Part shown: one piece after another, positions 32,007 through 42,600 of the stretch | Numbering within the stretch: position 1 is the first letter of the stretch | Layout of the letters: every line of letters begins with the position of its first letter | Virus record (IMG/VR): IMGVR_UViG_3300032297_000199 | Location: 18,345 to 82,344 of that record | Direction: 5' to 3' (one strand) | Length of the DNA stretch: 64,000 bases | From: a virus | The notes under the pieces: generated by a model | Databases searched by the model: none | What the model was told of the DNA's origin: nothing | Seen by the model: the letters and a program-made list of their open reading frames with translations, nothing else | Position numbers and translations under genes: made by a program

Positions 32007-33209
32007 ATGCCAAGACTCTCTTTATACCGTCCCGAAAAGGGAAACGATTTCCGCTTCTTAGATCGTTCTATTAACGAGCAATTTCAAGTGGGCGGAACCG
32101 ACATTTTTGTCCACAAATACCTAGGACCAGTAGATCCTGCAGAAGGAGAAGCTACTCCCTCAACTCCAATTAATGGATCAGAAGTAGGAGAATTAGGTAT
32201 TCAAGACATACTGTTTATGGAAAACAGAGACCGTAAGTATGCTCCGGACATATACAGTGTTAGAGGCATTTATACAATGCAAGACTTAGACTTTAATCTA
32301 AGTCAATTTGGATTCTTTTTGGCCAACGATAATGTCATGATCACATTTCATCTAAGAAATTGCGTTGATACACTGGGCCGCAAGTTAATGGCGGGCGATG
32401 TATTAGAGCTTCCTCATTTAAAAGATGAATATGCGCTCGGCGATAGTATGCTGGCTCTTAAACGATTTTATGTAGTAACTGATGTTGCAAGAGCCGCAAC
32501 CGGATATAGTCAGACTTGGTATCCGCACTTAATTCGTGCCAAGTGTGAACCACTAATTGACAGTCAAGAATTTAAACAGATTCTTGACGGTGATGCAGGT
32601 GATGGCGAAAACAGTCTTAGAGATGTGCTGTCAATGTATCAAATGAATTTAAAAATTAACGATCAAATCCTTGCTCAGGCAGAAGCTGATGCTCCTACTA
32701 GCGGATATGATACTGCTCATTTCTATGTAATGCCGTTAAAAGAAGATGGTACATTAGACATTCAAGATACTAGTGACGAAACTAGAGATGCTAGCGAAGA
32801 CGACCATACGGTAGACGCTAGTTCTATCCTTGCTACACCTGATAAAAATGTCTATGTAGGATACTTAACAGGAGATGCAATACCTCCAAACGGTGCTCCT
32901 TACTCAGTTGGCGTAGAATTTCCAGCTCTTCCTACAAAAAATGCATATCATTTAAGAACAGACTACATGCCTAATAGGTTATTCAAATTTGATGGTAAGC
33001 GTTGGGTATTCATTGAAAAGAATATTAAGATGAATATGACTAACTTGCCTACAGATGGGGCGCCTGTTCCTAATAGTCAGTCTCAGCAATCATATGTTAC
33101 TAGCTTTGTTAATAATAGTACCACAGCAACAATTGCTGGCAAGGTCGTTGAAGAAAGACAGGCATTATCTAAAGTATTAAAGAAGAATAAAATTCAAGCT
33201 GATAATTAA
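32007..33209 (+). CDS. 14: Neck protein gp14
   Basis: Start taken at ATG 32007 (400 residues); earlier in-frame codons would overlap gp13. Conserved segments include GGTDIFVHKYLGP, GIQDILFMENRDRKY, MQDLDFNLSQFGFFLANDNV and LKRFYVVTDVARAA, which follow T4-like gp14. T4 gp14 has 256 residues, so a C-terminal extension of ~140 residues is present. It is acidic, with a short FKFDGKRWVF module seen in other virion proteins here. It helps form the neck and seals the head. Confidence 0.8.
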   Translation: MPRLSLYRPEKGNDFRFLDRSINEQFQVGGTDIFVHKYLGPVDPAEGEATPSTPINGSEVGELGIQDILFMENRDRKYAPDIYSVRGIYTMQDLDFNLSQFGFFLANDNVMITFHLRNCVDTLGRKLMAGDVLELPHLKDEYALGDSMLALKRFYVVTDVARAATGYSQTWYPHLIRAKCEPLIDSQEFKQILDGDAGDGENSLRDVLSMYQMNLKINDQILAQAEADAPTSGYDTAHFYVMPLKEDGTLDIQDTSDETRDASEDDHTVDASSILATPDKNVYVGYLTGDAIPPNGAPYSVGVEFPALPTKNAYHLRTDYMPNRLFKFDGKRWVFIEKNIKMNMTNLPTDGAPVPNSQSQQSYVTSFVNNSTTATIAGKVVEERQALSKVLKKNKIQADN

Positions 33210-33222
33210 AATGGAGGCTTAT

Positions 33223-33375
33223 ATGGACGATTTTGAAAACTATAAAAGATTCACATCTAAATGTAAATGCGGTTGCCCTGCACATTGTGAGCACGGTTGT
33301 AACAAATGCGAGTATTGCCCAGACTGCGAATGTTTGGAATGCCAGGAACTAGATAAAAGCAGAGGCTATAATTAA
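33223..33375 (+). CDS. 10-cysteine metallothionein-like miniprotein
   Basis: A 50-residue ORF starting at ATG 33223 with GGAGG 5 nt upstream; its TAA overlaps the gp15 ATG (TAATG). Residues 14-40 contain 10 cysteines and two histidines with CxC, CxxC and CxxxC spacing (CKCGCPAHC, CNKCEYCPDC, CECLEC). This density is typical of metallothioneins or multi-zinc miniproteins, and not of a chance ORF. It lies between gp14 and gp15, so it should be made late with the neck proteins. Role unknown: metal delivery, a virion zinc factor, or redox buffering are possible. Confidence 0.75.
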   Translation: MDDFENYKRFTSKCKCGCPAHCEHGCNKCEYCPDCECLECQELDKSRGYN

Positions 33376-34829
33376 TGGAACATTTTTATGATGGGCAGAT
33401 ACGAAGATATCTAAACCAGTTCATGCGACTAATGAGTAACTTTACTGTTAAAGACGGTAGAGGAAATCTAACAAGAATCCCTGTTAGATACGGAGATATG
33501 AATCGACAAGTCGCTAGCGTAATGAAAAAGAACAGTGAAAACATTCTTAACTCTGCTCCTTTCATTGCTTGTTATATCAAGGGTTTAGATTTAGCCCGTG
33601 ATAGATTACAAGACCCTAGTTTTGTAAGCAAAATGAACATTAGAGAGCGACAGTGGGAGTATGTAGATGAGAATCCTGATAGTCCAACCTACGGCGAAAC
33701 TATTCAAGACTACGGAAATACTCAAGGAGAGAACTATACCGTTGAAAGACTAATGCCTACTCCGTTTAATTTGCAATTTACAGCAGATATATGGACAACA
33801 AACACTGATCAAAAGTTACAAATTTTAGAACAAATTCTAGTGTTGTTTAGACCAGCATTGGAAATTCAAACAACTAGCAACTATATTGACTGGACAAGTT
33901 TAAGCTATGTAGAGTTAGCCAGCATTAACTGGTCTAGTAGAAACATTCCGCAAGGCACAGAAAACGATATTGACATTGCTAACTTATCTTTTACATGTCC
34001 TATTTGGATTAGCACTCCTGCTAAAGTTAAAAAGCTAGGAATTATTACTAAAATTATTGCCAACATTTTTACAGAACCAGAAGGTACTGTAGGCAACGGT
34101 GAGTTAATATTCGGTAATCCTAACAGCCAGGTAATTGTAACACCAGGTAATTTTTCATTATTAATAACTGATAACATAGCAAGGCTAGTTAAAAGCACAA
34201 ATATCATTAAAGGCGATGGTTTCACTGAAGTTATCACCAAGGCAGGTGTTAGAGCAAGCTGGCAAACTTTGATAGATCTGTATCCTGGACAATTTAGAAC
34301 AGGATTAAGTTATATTGAAATCACAAAACCCGACGGCGAAGTAGTCATTGGTTATCTAAATTTAAGTCCCATTGACGAAGATCAAATGGAGTTTATGAAT
34401 ATTTCCTTTGACGGTGAAACATTATTAAACACTGATATTGCAGATTTAGACAACACATACACTAGAGGAACTGTTAATGCAGTAATTGATCCTACTACTT
34501 TTAATCCAGGTATTCCGTCAGTGGATACAAGATATTTGATATTAGAGGATATTAATACAGACACTACTATCGACGAAGAAGATATGCCAGTTGCATGGAA
34601 AAAGTTTGGAGCAGGTGATGCAACTACTACGCGATTTGTAGCACATACTAACGATATCATTCAATGGGATGGGGTGCAGTGGAATGTTATCTTCGATTCT
34701 CAGACATCTACAGAAGTCATTTATATAACTAATGCTTATACAGGAACACAATACAAATGGGACGGAACAGAATGGTCCAAGAGTGTTGATGGTGAATATA
34801 CCCCTGGTCAATGGCGTTTAGTTTTATGA
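33375..34829 (+). CDS. 15: Tail sheath stabilizer/completion protein gp15
   Basis: A 484-residue protein. The N-terminal ~230 residues match gp15: FYDGQIRRYLNQFMRLM, RIPVRYGDMNRQ, NSAPFIACYIKGLDL, LMPTPFNLQFTADIWT and QKLQILEQILVLFRP. T4 gp15 has 272 residues. The C-terminal ~200 residues are additional, with two tryptophan modules (IIQWDGVQWNVI and YKWDGTEWSK). gp15 caps the tail and joins it to the neck. Coupled to the Cys-rich miniprotein by TAATG and to the Nudix gene by ATGA. Confidence 0.88.
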   Translation: MEHFYDGQIRRYLNQFMRLMSNFTVKDGRGNLTRIPVRYGDMNRQVASVMKKNSENILNSAPFIACYIKGLDLARDRLQDPSFVSKMNIRERQWEYVDENPDSPTYGETIQDYGNTQGENYTVERLMPTPFNLQFTADIWTTNTDQKLQILEQILVLFRPALEIQTTSNYIDWTSLSYVELASINWSSRNIPQGTENDIDIANLSFTCPIWISTPAKVKKLGIITKIIANIFTEPEGTVGNGELIFGNPNSQVIVTPGNFSLLITDNIARLVKSTNIIKGDGFTEVITKAGVRASWQTLIDLYPGQFRTGLSYIEITKPDGEVVIGYLNLSPIDEDQMEFMNISFDGETLLNTDIADLDNTYTRGTVNAVIDPTTFNPGIPSVDTRYLILEDINTDTTIDEEDMPVAWKKFGAGDATTTRFVAHTNDIIQWDGVQWNVIFDSQTSTEVIYITNAYTGTQYKWDGTEWSKSVDGEYTPGQWRLVL

Positions 34830-35254
34830 CATCAAAAAGAGATATTGTTTGCAGCGGTGGATTTTTCTTAGCTAAAGATACAAAAAGATTTCTTTTCTTA
34901 TTAAGGAATCAAGGGAAGACTGCTGGTACTTGGGGATTAGTAGGCGGAAAAGTTGAGAATAAAGAAACACCTGCAGAAGCTCTTATTCGTGAAATACAGG
35001 AAGAAGTTGGCGCTGTTGATTATAAAAAAATAATTCCACTAGAATTATTCACAAGTGAAGACCAACACTTCTTTTTTAATACCTATGTAATTTTAGTAGA
35101 GAATGAATTCATTCCTACGCTAAATGACGAACATGTAGGCTATGCATGGTGCAGTTACAATCAATGGCCTAAGCCGCTACACCAAGGCGTGAAAAGAAGT
35201 TTGTCAAACAAGACAAACAAAACAAAATTGGAATTGATTTTAGATCTTATCTAA
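34826..35254 (+). CDS. Nudix hydrolase
   Basis: Start taken at ATG 34826, which overlaps the gp15 stop (ATGA), giving 142 residues. The complete Nudix box Gx5Ex7REUxEExGU runs from G41 to A63 (GKVENKE, then REIQEEVGA). Such enzymes cleave nucleoside diphosphates linked to another moiety, for example oxidised dNTPs, ADP-ribose, or mRNA caps. It is translationally coupled to gp15, so it is expressed late. The substrate is not readable from sequence. Confidence 0.88.
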   Translation: MTSKRDIVCSGGFFLAKDTKRFLFLLRNQGKTAGTWGLVGGKVENKETPAEALIREIQEEVGAVDYKKIIPLELFTSEDQHFFFNTYVILVENEFIPTLNDEHVGYAWCSYNQWPKPLHQGVKRSLSNKTNKTKLELILDLI

Positions 35255-35584
35255 TTACCAAGGGCGTGCTAGTTGCGCCACTGATGGTTCGATCTGTTGA
35301 AGGACTTGAGTTTCTAAGTTCTGCTTAAATGTAGAAATAGTCTCTTCGCCTAGAGCTTGAAATACCATTTGTTCAACAGCCGGTTGTGTTAGTTGATTAA
35401 ACGGCACAAATGTCAATGGATCTGGCTCACTTAGCCCAACATTTCCAAAATATTGGGCGCCGTGACCATCTTCATCAGTTGCCGATAATATAAATTCTAT
35501 ATTATAAACAACATTGCTTAACTCATTTAATACAGGATGAGCTAAAAATCTACCAAATTCCCAAGTATAGGTTATTACTGGCAT
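35255..35584 (-). CDS. Small DUF7936-like phage protein (paralogue 1)
   Basis: A 109-residue member of a three-gene family here. Shared features: an N-terminal YTWEF-type strand, VVYNIEFILSATDEDG, a central VGLSEPDP, FVPFNQLTQ and a helical segment ending in a short Pro/Trp tail. The family is the one I remember as DUF7936, common in phage tail regions. It abuts the plus-strand Nudix gene with no spacer. Function unknown. Confidence 0.55.
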   Translation of the reverse strand: MPVITYTWEFGRFLAHPVLNELSNVVYNIEFILSATDEDGHGAQYFGNVGLSEPDPLTFVPFNQLTQPAVEQMVFQALGEETISTFKQNLETQVLQQIEPSVAQLARPW

Positions 35585-35586
35585 TA

Positions 35587-35964
35587 TTATAATCCTGGAT
35601 CACCTGCCACAAAATCGCCGGGCATTTCTGGAATCACTGAACTAGAAGTTGTATTAGTCTGAGGGGTTGCGTCAGGTAAGAAGCTTCGTGTGTAAGTGTT
35701 AGGTAAAATGCTTGCTTCAATAGCAGGAACATTTAACCAAACTTTAACCCATTCTAAAATTTGCTCTTTAGTAACTTCTTCGTACGGAACAAAATCTGGT
35801 CCTATATTACTAACTGGAAGTTCTTGAACGCCGATCATATCTTTGGTTCTTGCACCATCTGTTGCTGTACATTTCCAGACAACACGATATACAACATGTT
35901 CTTGATCTCCATGTTCTGCAATAACATCGATGCTTTGCACATCCCATTCATAAGTAACGGCCAT
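35587..35964 (-). CDS. Small DUF7936-like phage protein (paralogue 2)
   Basis: A 125-residue paralogue: VTYEWDVQSIDV, VVYRVVWKCTATDG, FVPYEEVTKEQILEWV. The C-terminus is longer and Thr/Ser/Pro-rich. A Shine-Dalgarno GGAGAT and an AATAAATA promoter 20 nt upstream support the start. Two nt separate it from paralogue 1. Confidence 0.6.
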   Translation of the reverse strand: MAVTYEWDVQSIDVIAEHGDQEHVVYRVVWKCTATDGARTKDMIGVQELPVSNIGPDFVPYEEVTKEQILEWVKVWLNVPAIEASILPNTYTRSFLPDATPQTNTTSSSVIPEMPGDFVAGDPGL

Positions 35965-35984
35965 AAACTAATCTCCTAATGTAC

Positions 35985-35992
35985 TATTTATT
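35985..35992 (-). promoter_or_regulatory. Late-type promoter AATAAATA for paralogue 2
   Basis: AATAAATA on the minus strand, 20 nt before the ATG at 35964 and overlapping the stop codon of the 72-residue gene (35988-35990). A GGAG Shine-Dalgarno lies between it and the start. Confidence 0.55.
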
Positions 35993-36206
35993 GTACAGAG
36001 TTAACATTTACACCGTCTAAATTACCATTTGGCGGTGTAGATTTTTGCATTTCTTGAATTTGTGCAGATGCTTGGATTCTAACTGTATCAACTAATTGAG
36101 CTGATGTTTCGTATGGTAACTTTACCAAACCCATCATAATTACATTGATTTCGTCAATGGTAAATTCAAGATTAATTTTTTGTTGTTGTGGTTGCTGATT
36201 TTGCAT
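35988..36206 (-). CDS. Small helical phage protein
   Basis: A 72-residue protein: Gln-rich start, INLEFTIDEINVIMMGLVKLPYE and a second helix (AQLVDTVRIQASAQIQEM). The pattern LEFTxDxxNxI...LPY recurs in small proteins of tail regions of aquatic phages. Shine-Dalgarno GGAGAT is present, with a perfect TATAAATA promoter 19 nt upstream. Probably a minor structural or assembly protein. Confidence 0.6.
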   Translation of the reverse strand: MQNQQPQQQKINLEFTIDEINVIMMGLVKLPYETSAQLVDTVRIQASAQIQEMQKSTPPNGNLDGVNVNSVQ

Positions 36207-36225
36207 AATAAATCTCCTATGATAT

Positions 36226-36233
36226 TATTTATA
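36226..36233 (-). promoter_or_regulatory. Perfect T4 late promoter TATAAATA, 19 nt upstream
   Basis: The exact consensus on the minus strand, 19 nt before the ATG at 36206, with GGAGAT in the leader. A clear example of the leadered class. Confidence 0.75.
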
Positions 36234-36241
36234 TAGGTATA

Positions 36242-36667
36242 TTATAGGGAAGGTCCTGGATTGGAATTAGTTGCCCACGGAACTTCAGTTGTTGGTGCCA
36301 CATGAATTTTAGCCAGTCTTTCGGCTAACGCTTGCATGGCCTGCGGAATAAGCAAGTCATCATCGATCCATTCTAATACCATTTCTTCAGTTAGTTCCTC
36401 GTAAGGAGTATAATTATTTGGATCAAAGTCGGCGGGTGCCGCTAGTACAGTAGCTCTGAGTGCTTTATCGTAATAATGAATATCTTTAGGTGTATAGGGT
36501 TTAGTACCATTTGTATTAACACTATGGCCGTCGGCATCAACTGCTTGTAATTTCCAGTGTACATGCGTTACTACATTTTCAATTTGATCAACTAAGGTTG
36601 TATTCAATTGGCTAATTGATAGCGTGTAAGTTATATTTGTTGAAGTATCAACAATAATTTTTGGCAT
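36242..36667 (-). CDS. Small DUF7936-like phage protein (paralogue 3)
   Basis: A 141-residue paralogue of the two downstream genes: ITYTLSISQLNT, VVTHVHWKLQAVDADGH, an insert with YTPKDIHYYDK, then YTPYEELTEEMVLEWIDDD and an Ala/Leu helix. The ATG overlaps the stop of the 2283-residue fibre by 1 nt, so it is coupled to the fibre. Perhaps a fibre-associated or assembly factor; context only. Confidence 0.55.
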   Translation of the reverse strand: MPKIIVDTSTNITYTLSISQLNTTLVDQIENVVTHVHWKLQAVDADGHSVNTNGTKPYTPKDIHYYDKALRATVLAAPADFDPNNYTPYEELTEEMVLEWIDDDLLIPQAMQALAERLAKIHVAPTTEVPWATNSNPGPSL

Positions 36668-39600
36668 TATGCTTCACCTTTTAAAAGTTTAATTTCTTCT
36701 TTAAGGGCGTCTAATTCGGCTTTCATATCTTTAAATGCTTCAATAAACAATCCTGCAAAGTTACCATAACTAACACCATATTCATCGTGTTCTTTATTAT
36801 ATGTAACAACTTCTGGGACAATTGGATCAACTTCTTGTGCAATAACACCTAAGTGCTGTTGATTTGGATTCCAATTATCGTTGTTCATTACAGGATTGTC
36901 TGTTCGTTTATAGTAAACGCCCCTTAATTGTAAAACTTTATTTAAAGCGTTATCAACTGTGACAATATCTTTTTTCTTTCTTACATCAGAGTAAGCATAA
37001 ACTTCACTGGTAGCATAGACAATACCGTCAACATAGTGGCTTCCGTTTGTTCTGGCTCTATATCCGCCTACAGTGCTCGAACCGCCAATGCCCATACAGG
37101 AATTGCCTCTTAACCAGTAAAAATGCCAACCAGTTGATGGATCCCAAGCACCTCCGTTACCGCCTGTGTCATACATACCTAATACATTGGCAGCACCATG
37201 TGTTAGCACAATACCAGTGTATCCGTTACGATATCCATTCATTACCATTGCGCCATAACTGCCGTCACCTGCGTTTGCGTACCAATGCGGAGCAGCACTT
37301 TGTCCAGACACACTAGGGAAATATAGTCCGTGAGCACCGTTACTTTGTAACCATGTATCTACTTGATAGTAACTATTACCTCGTTGACTTAATACACGAC
37401 TGCCAACATCATATAACGCTCCAGCATATAGTCCTTGGTTACCGTTACCGCCCTGACCAATTCTAATTACAGAGCTGTTAGAGTAATATACTAATTCTAA
37501 AGGATCACCGTTACTACCAGAGTTAACTGTGTCAAAATAACCGTTAGTACCAATTACTCCGTAAGCTGTATTGGTATTGTAGAAATTGCTTGCAAATATA
37601 CTAGAAGCAATTAAGTTTTCGTAGCCTGTACCTGGATTGTTAACAATACTAATACGACCACTAGATTCGATAGCAATAGAACTAGCTACAACACCTCCCC
37701 AGTGGAGACCTAGCCTAGGAGGAGTATAACTACTATTCCCACCAAAGTTAGCTTCTCGTAATTCTAAGGACGCATGATAGTATGCAGTACCGCCGTTGGT
37801 ACTATTAGCAATTTGATAGTCGCCTGCACTATTATTAGGAATGTAACCACTACCGTTACTTAACTGGTTGTTGTTAGTCAAATTACCTGTAGTCCATACC
37901 TGATTACCGCCGGCCCAAATATTGGTATTGAAGTAGAAGTTGTAACTACTGTAAATATGAGCCCACGATGAGTTTGCAGGTCCAAACTGTATATAACCTT
38001 GGTTACCAGTAAGTCTTACGCCCCAGTCGTTGTTGCCATGAAAGTAAGATCCAGTAGATGAGTTATCAAAATAGATACCTGCATCGGCCGGGTTACTTGT
38101 GCCACCGGCACCTACATGTAATTTGTTGTCGCCGCGACTTGTGTATGCTTGTGTTCCAGCACCGTTACCTACGGAGAAACTATTACCGCATGTCCAACGA
38201 GTTTCTGTATAACCGCCAGGAATTGCGCCGCCACTCCAGGTAATCGATGCTGCTCTTGCATCTAGCAAACTAATAGTCCAAGTTCCACCTGATCCAATAT
38301 AAGGTACATATATTTCTAGATATTGTTGATCATATGTACTAGCACTTAATACTCGAACATATTGAACTTGTGTGCCTGCATAACTAGATCCAGTAAGCTG
38401 ATGGAATGCAAAACCACTCCTGTCGTTAAATGCGCCACTGACAATAAATTCTGTAACACCGTGTGGGCCGCTACTATTACCGTCTTGAATAATAACACGA
38501 ACTGACCACTGGCTTGTACCTAAGTTAGCAATACGATACCAACCTACTCCTGGAGACTGTTGAGTGTTTTGTACATTCTGCAAGCCAGTTGGTACAGTCA
38601 TATAACTGCTGCCGTTGCTTAACTGTGTGTTGCTGGTTAAGTTACCTGCATGCCATACTTGGTTGCCGCGGACAAACGCATCACCGTTACCGTTTACTCG
38701 GTAAGTCCAAGTTGATCCATCATTAACCGCAATTGCATAAGTGGCACCGTTGGCAACTTGAGTATATTGTCCGTAGTCGTAACCGGCTTTATCAACTCTA
38801 ATACCCCAGTCTGCATTGCTTCTGTCACTGACTGCAAGTACAGCGTCAGTTCCTCCTAGTCCAAACGGGTTACTTGTTCTGTAGAATATTACAGAACCGT
38901 TGTCAACTCCGCCTGCAATTAATCCGCCACCGTGATTGCCGTAACCAACTGGTGTGCTAATGTGACGACCAAAAGTAGCATCATTGGTTGATAGGTTAAA
39001 TTCTAAAGGCCAGTAGCCGTTGACAGTTGACCAACTTGTACTGTTAACACCACCTCTTAGAACATAGAAAATGTTGCTGTTGTTGTGCAACATTGCACTT
39101 AACTGGTCAGTGTCTTGGAAATAGAGTGTTGGACTACTATTGTTAATAACAATATTACCAGTAAATGTCGGACTAGTACCTGAAATATATCCAGGACCGT
39201 TTGTCAGCTGATTCAAGTTGGTTAGACTGCTTGTTGTCCAATATTCAATCCAACTACTCCAACTTCCGCTGCTCATTGTTCTATATGAGGTACGGTTCTG
39301 ATAACCAGTCATACCGATAGCATGTTGGCTACCCCATGATCCGCCATCACCACTACCGCCACGATGTCTTGTATTAACTATGTGGTACCATGCTGTTCCG
39401 TATGGTGTGTTTGCCGTAGCATAGATAGAACCTACACGACTTCTGTCAGTACCCCAGGTGTTAAAATCGTTAGCACTATCACTGATGTTAGTTTGTGTGT
39501 AGTTGTGATCACCAGTTGGGCCGCCTGTAATACCGTCTGCGTATCCAGCATAGATCTTGTTCCACGCACCCCATGATCCGCCTTCGCGGAATCTGATGTT

Positions 39601-42600
39601 CATGTACGGATTGCCATACCCTGTTCTATTAATGGCAGTCATCATAGCATAACTGCTATATGCATACTCATTACCTAGACCTTGAGTCATTACATAGTAT
39701 TGATGTGCGCTACCGGGGCCGTCTGTAACACCTGTGTCTTGTCGCACATACCACATACCAAAATCAGGTATACCAGAGAAGCTGGTATATGTACTGTGAT
39801 TCTGTCCGCTATTATTCCATAATTGACTCTTGGTCAACCCGCCTAACTGTGCTGCGCTACCACTAGAAGTAATATATCCAGGACCGTTGCTCAACTGATT
39901 TAAGTTGGTCAAGCTAGTAGTTGACCAATTTCTTGCCGCTGTTACAGGACCAGCTTCAACAGTTCCAAATGATGTATCAAAGGTAATTGCCCAGTTGGCA
40001 ATCCAGTTGCTGGCAGTATATCCGCTGTAACCTAACTGAACATCAGTAACATATACTTGCGGGTAAGACCAACCGGAGCTTGTTTCTCCAATCCATATAC
40101 AGTTACGGGAGCCATCATGGCCCCAACGAATATTTAAATCGCCGCCACCATGTGTTGATTGATATGCAAAATTATTATACCAGCCACCTGGTCCATAGTT
40201 ATAACCGCCTACTTCGATAGTTCTACTTGTGCCAGCATTGCCGCCTGCGTATTCGTATATCACAATAGTCATACGCATCATGGTGCTGGTTCGGAATACA
40301 GGTAATCTAATTTTAATTGCACCTGTAATAGAACTTGTGCTAGTTACATAACTTCCGCCGCCTGGGCTAGTAATTCTTAGTCCGTTACCGGTACCGGAGT
40401 TATCTACAACAGCACCGTTAGTTGTATAAATGTTAGCAAATGTTGGACTGCTACCAGTGGTTACATAATTAGAACCGTTGGCCAATTGGTTTACATTGGT
40501 TAAGTTACCTGCATGCCATATAACATTTGATCCAACATAAGGATTGTAACCAAAAGTCATACGACCTGTGCTAGCACTGATATCAAATGCTGCATCTGAT
40601 CGAGCTGCTACAGATCCAGTGAAGCCATTTTTCATTACAGTAAACGCATCACCGTATCCACTAGTTGCTAGTTTACCTACAAACCAGGCAGTAGTCGAAT
40701 CAGCAACTACTGGGAATAAAATAGCAGAATAAGTGTTAGCACTAGGGTTAACCCTAATACCTTCACTCCAGTTACCACTTCCCGTTGTATTAATAGTCAG
40801 TGCAGGAGTACTATTTCCGCTACCGTTTAGTGTGCTACCGGCGGGCGCCCAAGTAGCAAAATTAGTTACAGTACCGCCGTTGGTACCCCAAGTATTTCCG
40901 TTACCAAAATATAATGTTCCGTTTGCAGCCTGAATAACTGAAGGGTTGTTCACGCCGGAACTATCTTGGTTACCCATTAACAGTCGTTGAGCGCCACCAG
41001 TGTTTGTAATACGGAAGTAGTCCTGTACAGCACCTGCACCAGTTACATCTAAAGCATAGGTTGGTGCAGAGCTGCCGCCAACTCTTGTTTTTCCGCCACC
41101 ACTTGCTACATATACATCACCGTTAATATAGTGATTTAAATAAACACCTTTACCGGTAGTAGATCCGTCAATGATAATTTGACCTTCGCCATAACCTTTG
41201 ATGTTCGCAACACCAGTAGTTCTATCTAATTGTAGATAGTCAGTCCGTTGATCTGCCATGTCGTAAATTGCGGCAGAACAAATAAACCATGTTACCGGAG
41301 CTGCTCCTGACGGATTTGGGCTACCACTTAGAGCAAAGAAATGTGTTGAACTAAATGTTCCTGAGTCTCCACACATTACTACATAGATATACTGCTCCCA
41401 TTTGCCTGTTCCAACATTATTAGTTGCCCAGTAACTGGCGCTGTTAGTTCCAAAACTGTTTGAATGAAAATTTAGTGTGTAACCTACTGGAATTCTTGCC
41501 TTGAACACACAGGCAATTACTGCGTTAGCTCTAGTTCCAACCGCAAAGTAGAAACCACCAAAATTTGGACTTTGGCCAGTGCCGGTATGTTGCACTTGCA
41601 TTACAAATCCACTTGTTGTAGGAGTTCCGGCAGGTGCCGCAACTCTTGTAACAGTAACCTGGCCGCTACTTGCATTATCGTAAACAGCAATTCCGTTATT
41701 TCCACTTTGGAAATTTTCATCCGGGTAGTTTGTATTTTTTCTTCCAGTTGCTCTTATAACACCATAAGATAATAGTTGAGCACCAGCTTGTGTAGTTTCT
41801 CGTTGATCCCAGTTTATGTCACCGTTGAATTTTAATGCACCACCGCTAGTAGTACCGCCGATGTTTAAACTAGTGCCGTCAAATGTCAAGTTAGCGGAAC
41901 CGGCAAATGCATTTCCGCCATCTTTATATATAACTTGGTTAGCACTACCTGCATTAATACCAGCTCCGCTAGCACCTGCAGATCCTTGTTCGCCTGATGG
42001 ACCAAATCCTACATTGGCTATACTAGAACTAGTTTCATAAAAACTACTGTCAAAGTATAATGCAGTTCCAATGGCTCTTGCCGTAGTTTTTACTAGAGTA
42101 CTGTTTTGATAGTATCTTACATTGGCACCATCGTATACAATGCTAAAAATATCTGTGTTTGCATAGCCGCCGCCGTTGTAAACGGATGCGTTATTTTCAT
42201 AAATTCGTACAACGCCAGCATCAAAATAGAATGAATAGTCAAGCGAACTGTAACTTCCATCAGCAGATGGGTCAGTATTGAGACCCCACATAACATGGGT
42301 AGTCTGTGAAGTAGGACTTGCTGTAGCAAACGCACCTCTTACATAACCTTGAACAGAATAAACTTGTCCGTCCCATGTGTTATTATTGCCTGATGACTTT
42401 GTAAAAATGCTGTAGTTGGTAGAAGACACACCACCAGTCATTACTGGAGTCCAGTGATTTGTACCTGCAATACCAGTTGCACCTGTGGCGCCAGTTGCTC
42501 CCGTTGATCCAGTACTACCGCCTACTCCACTCTGTCCAGTGGCGCCAGTAGCACCTTGCAGACCAGTAGCACCTGTACTTCCTGTTAGACCAGTGGCTCC

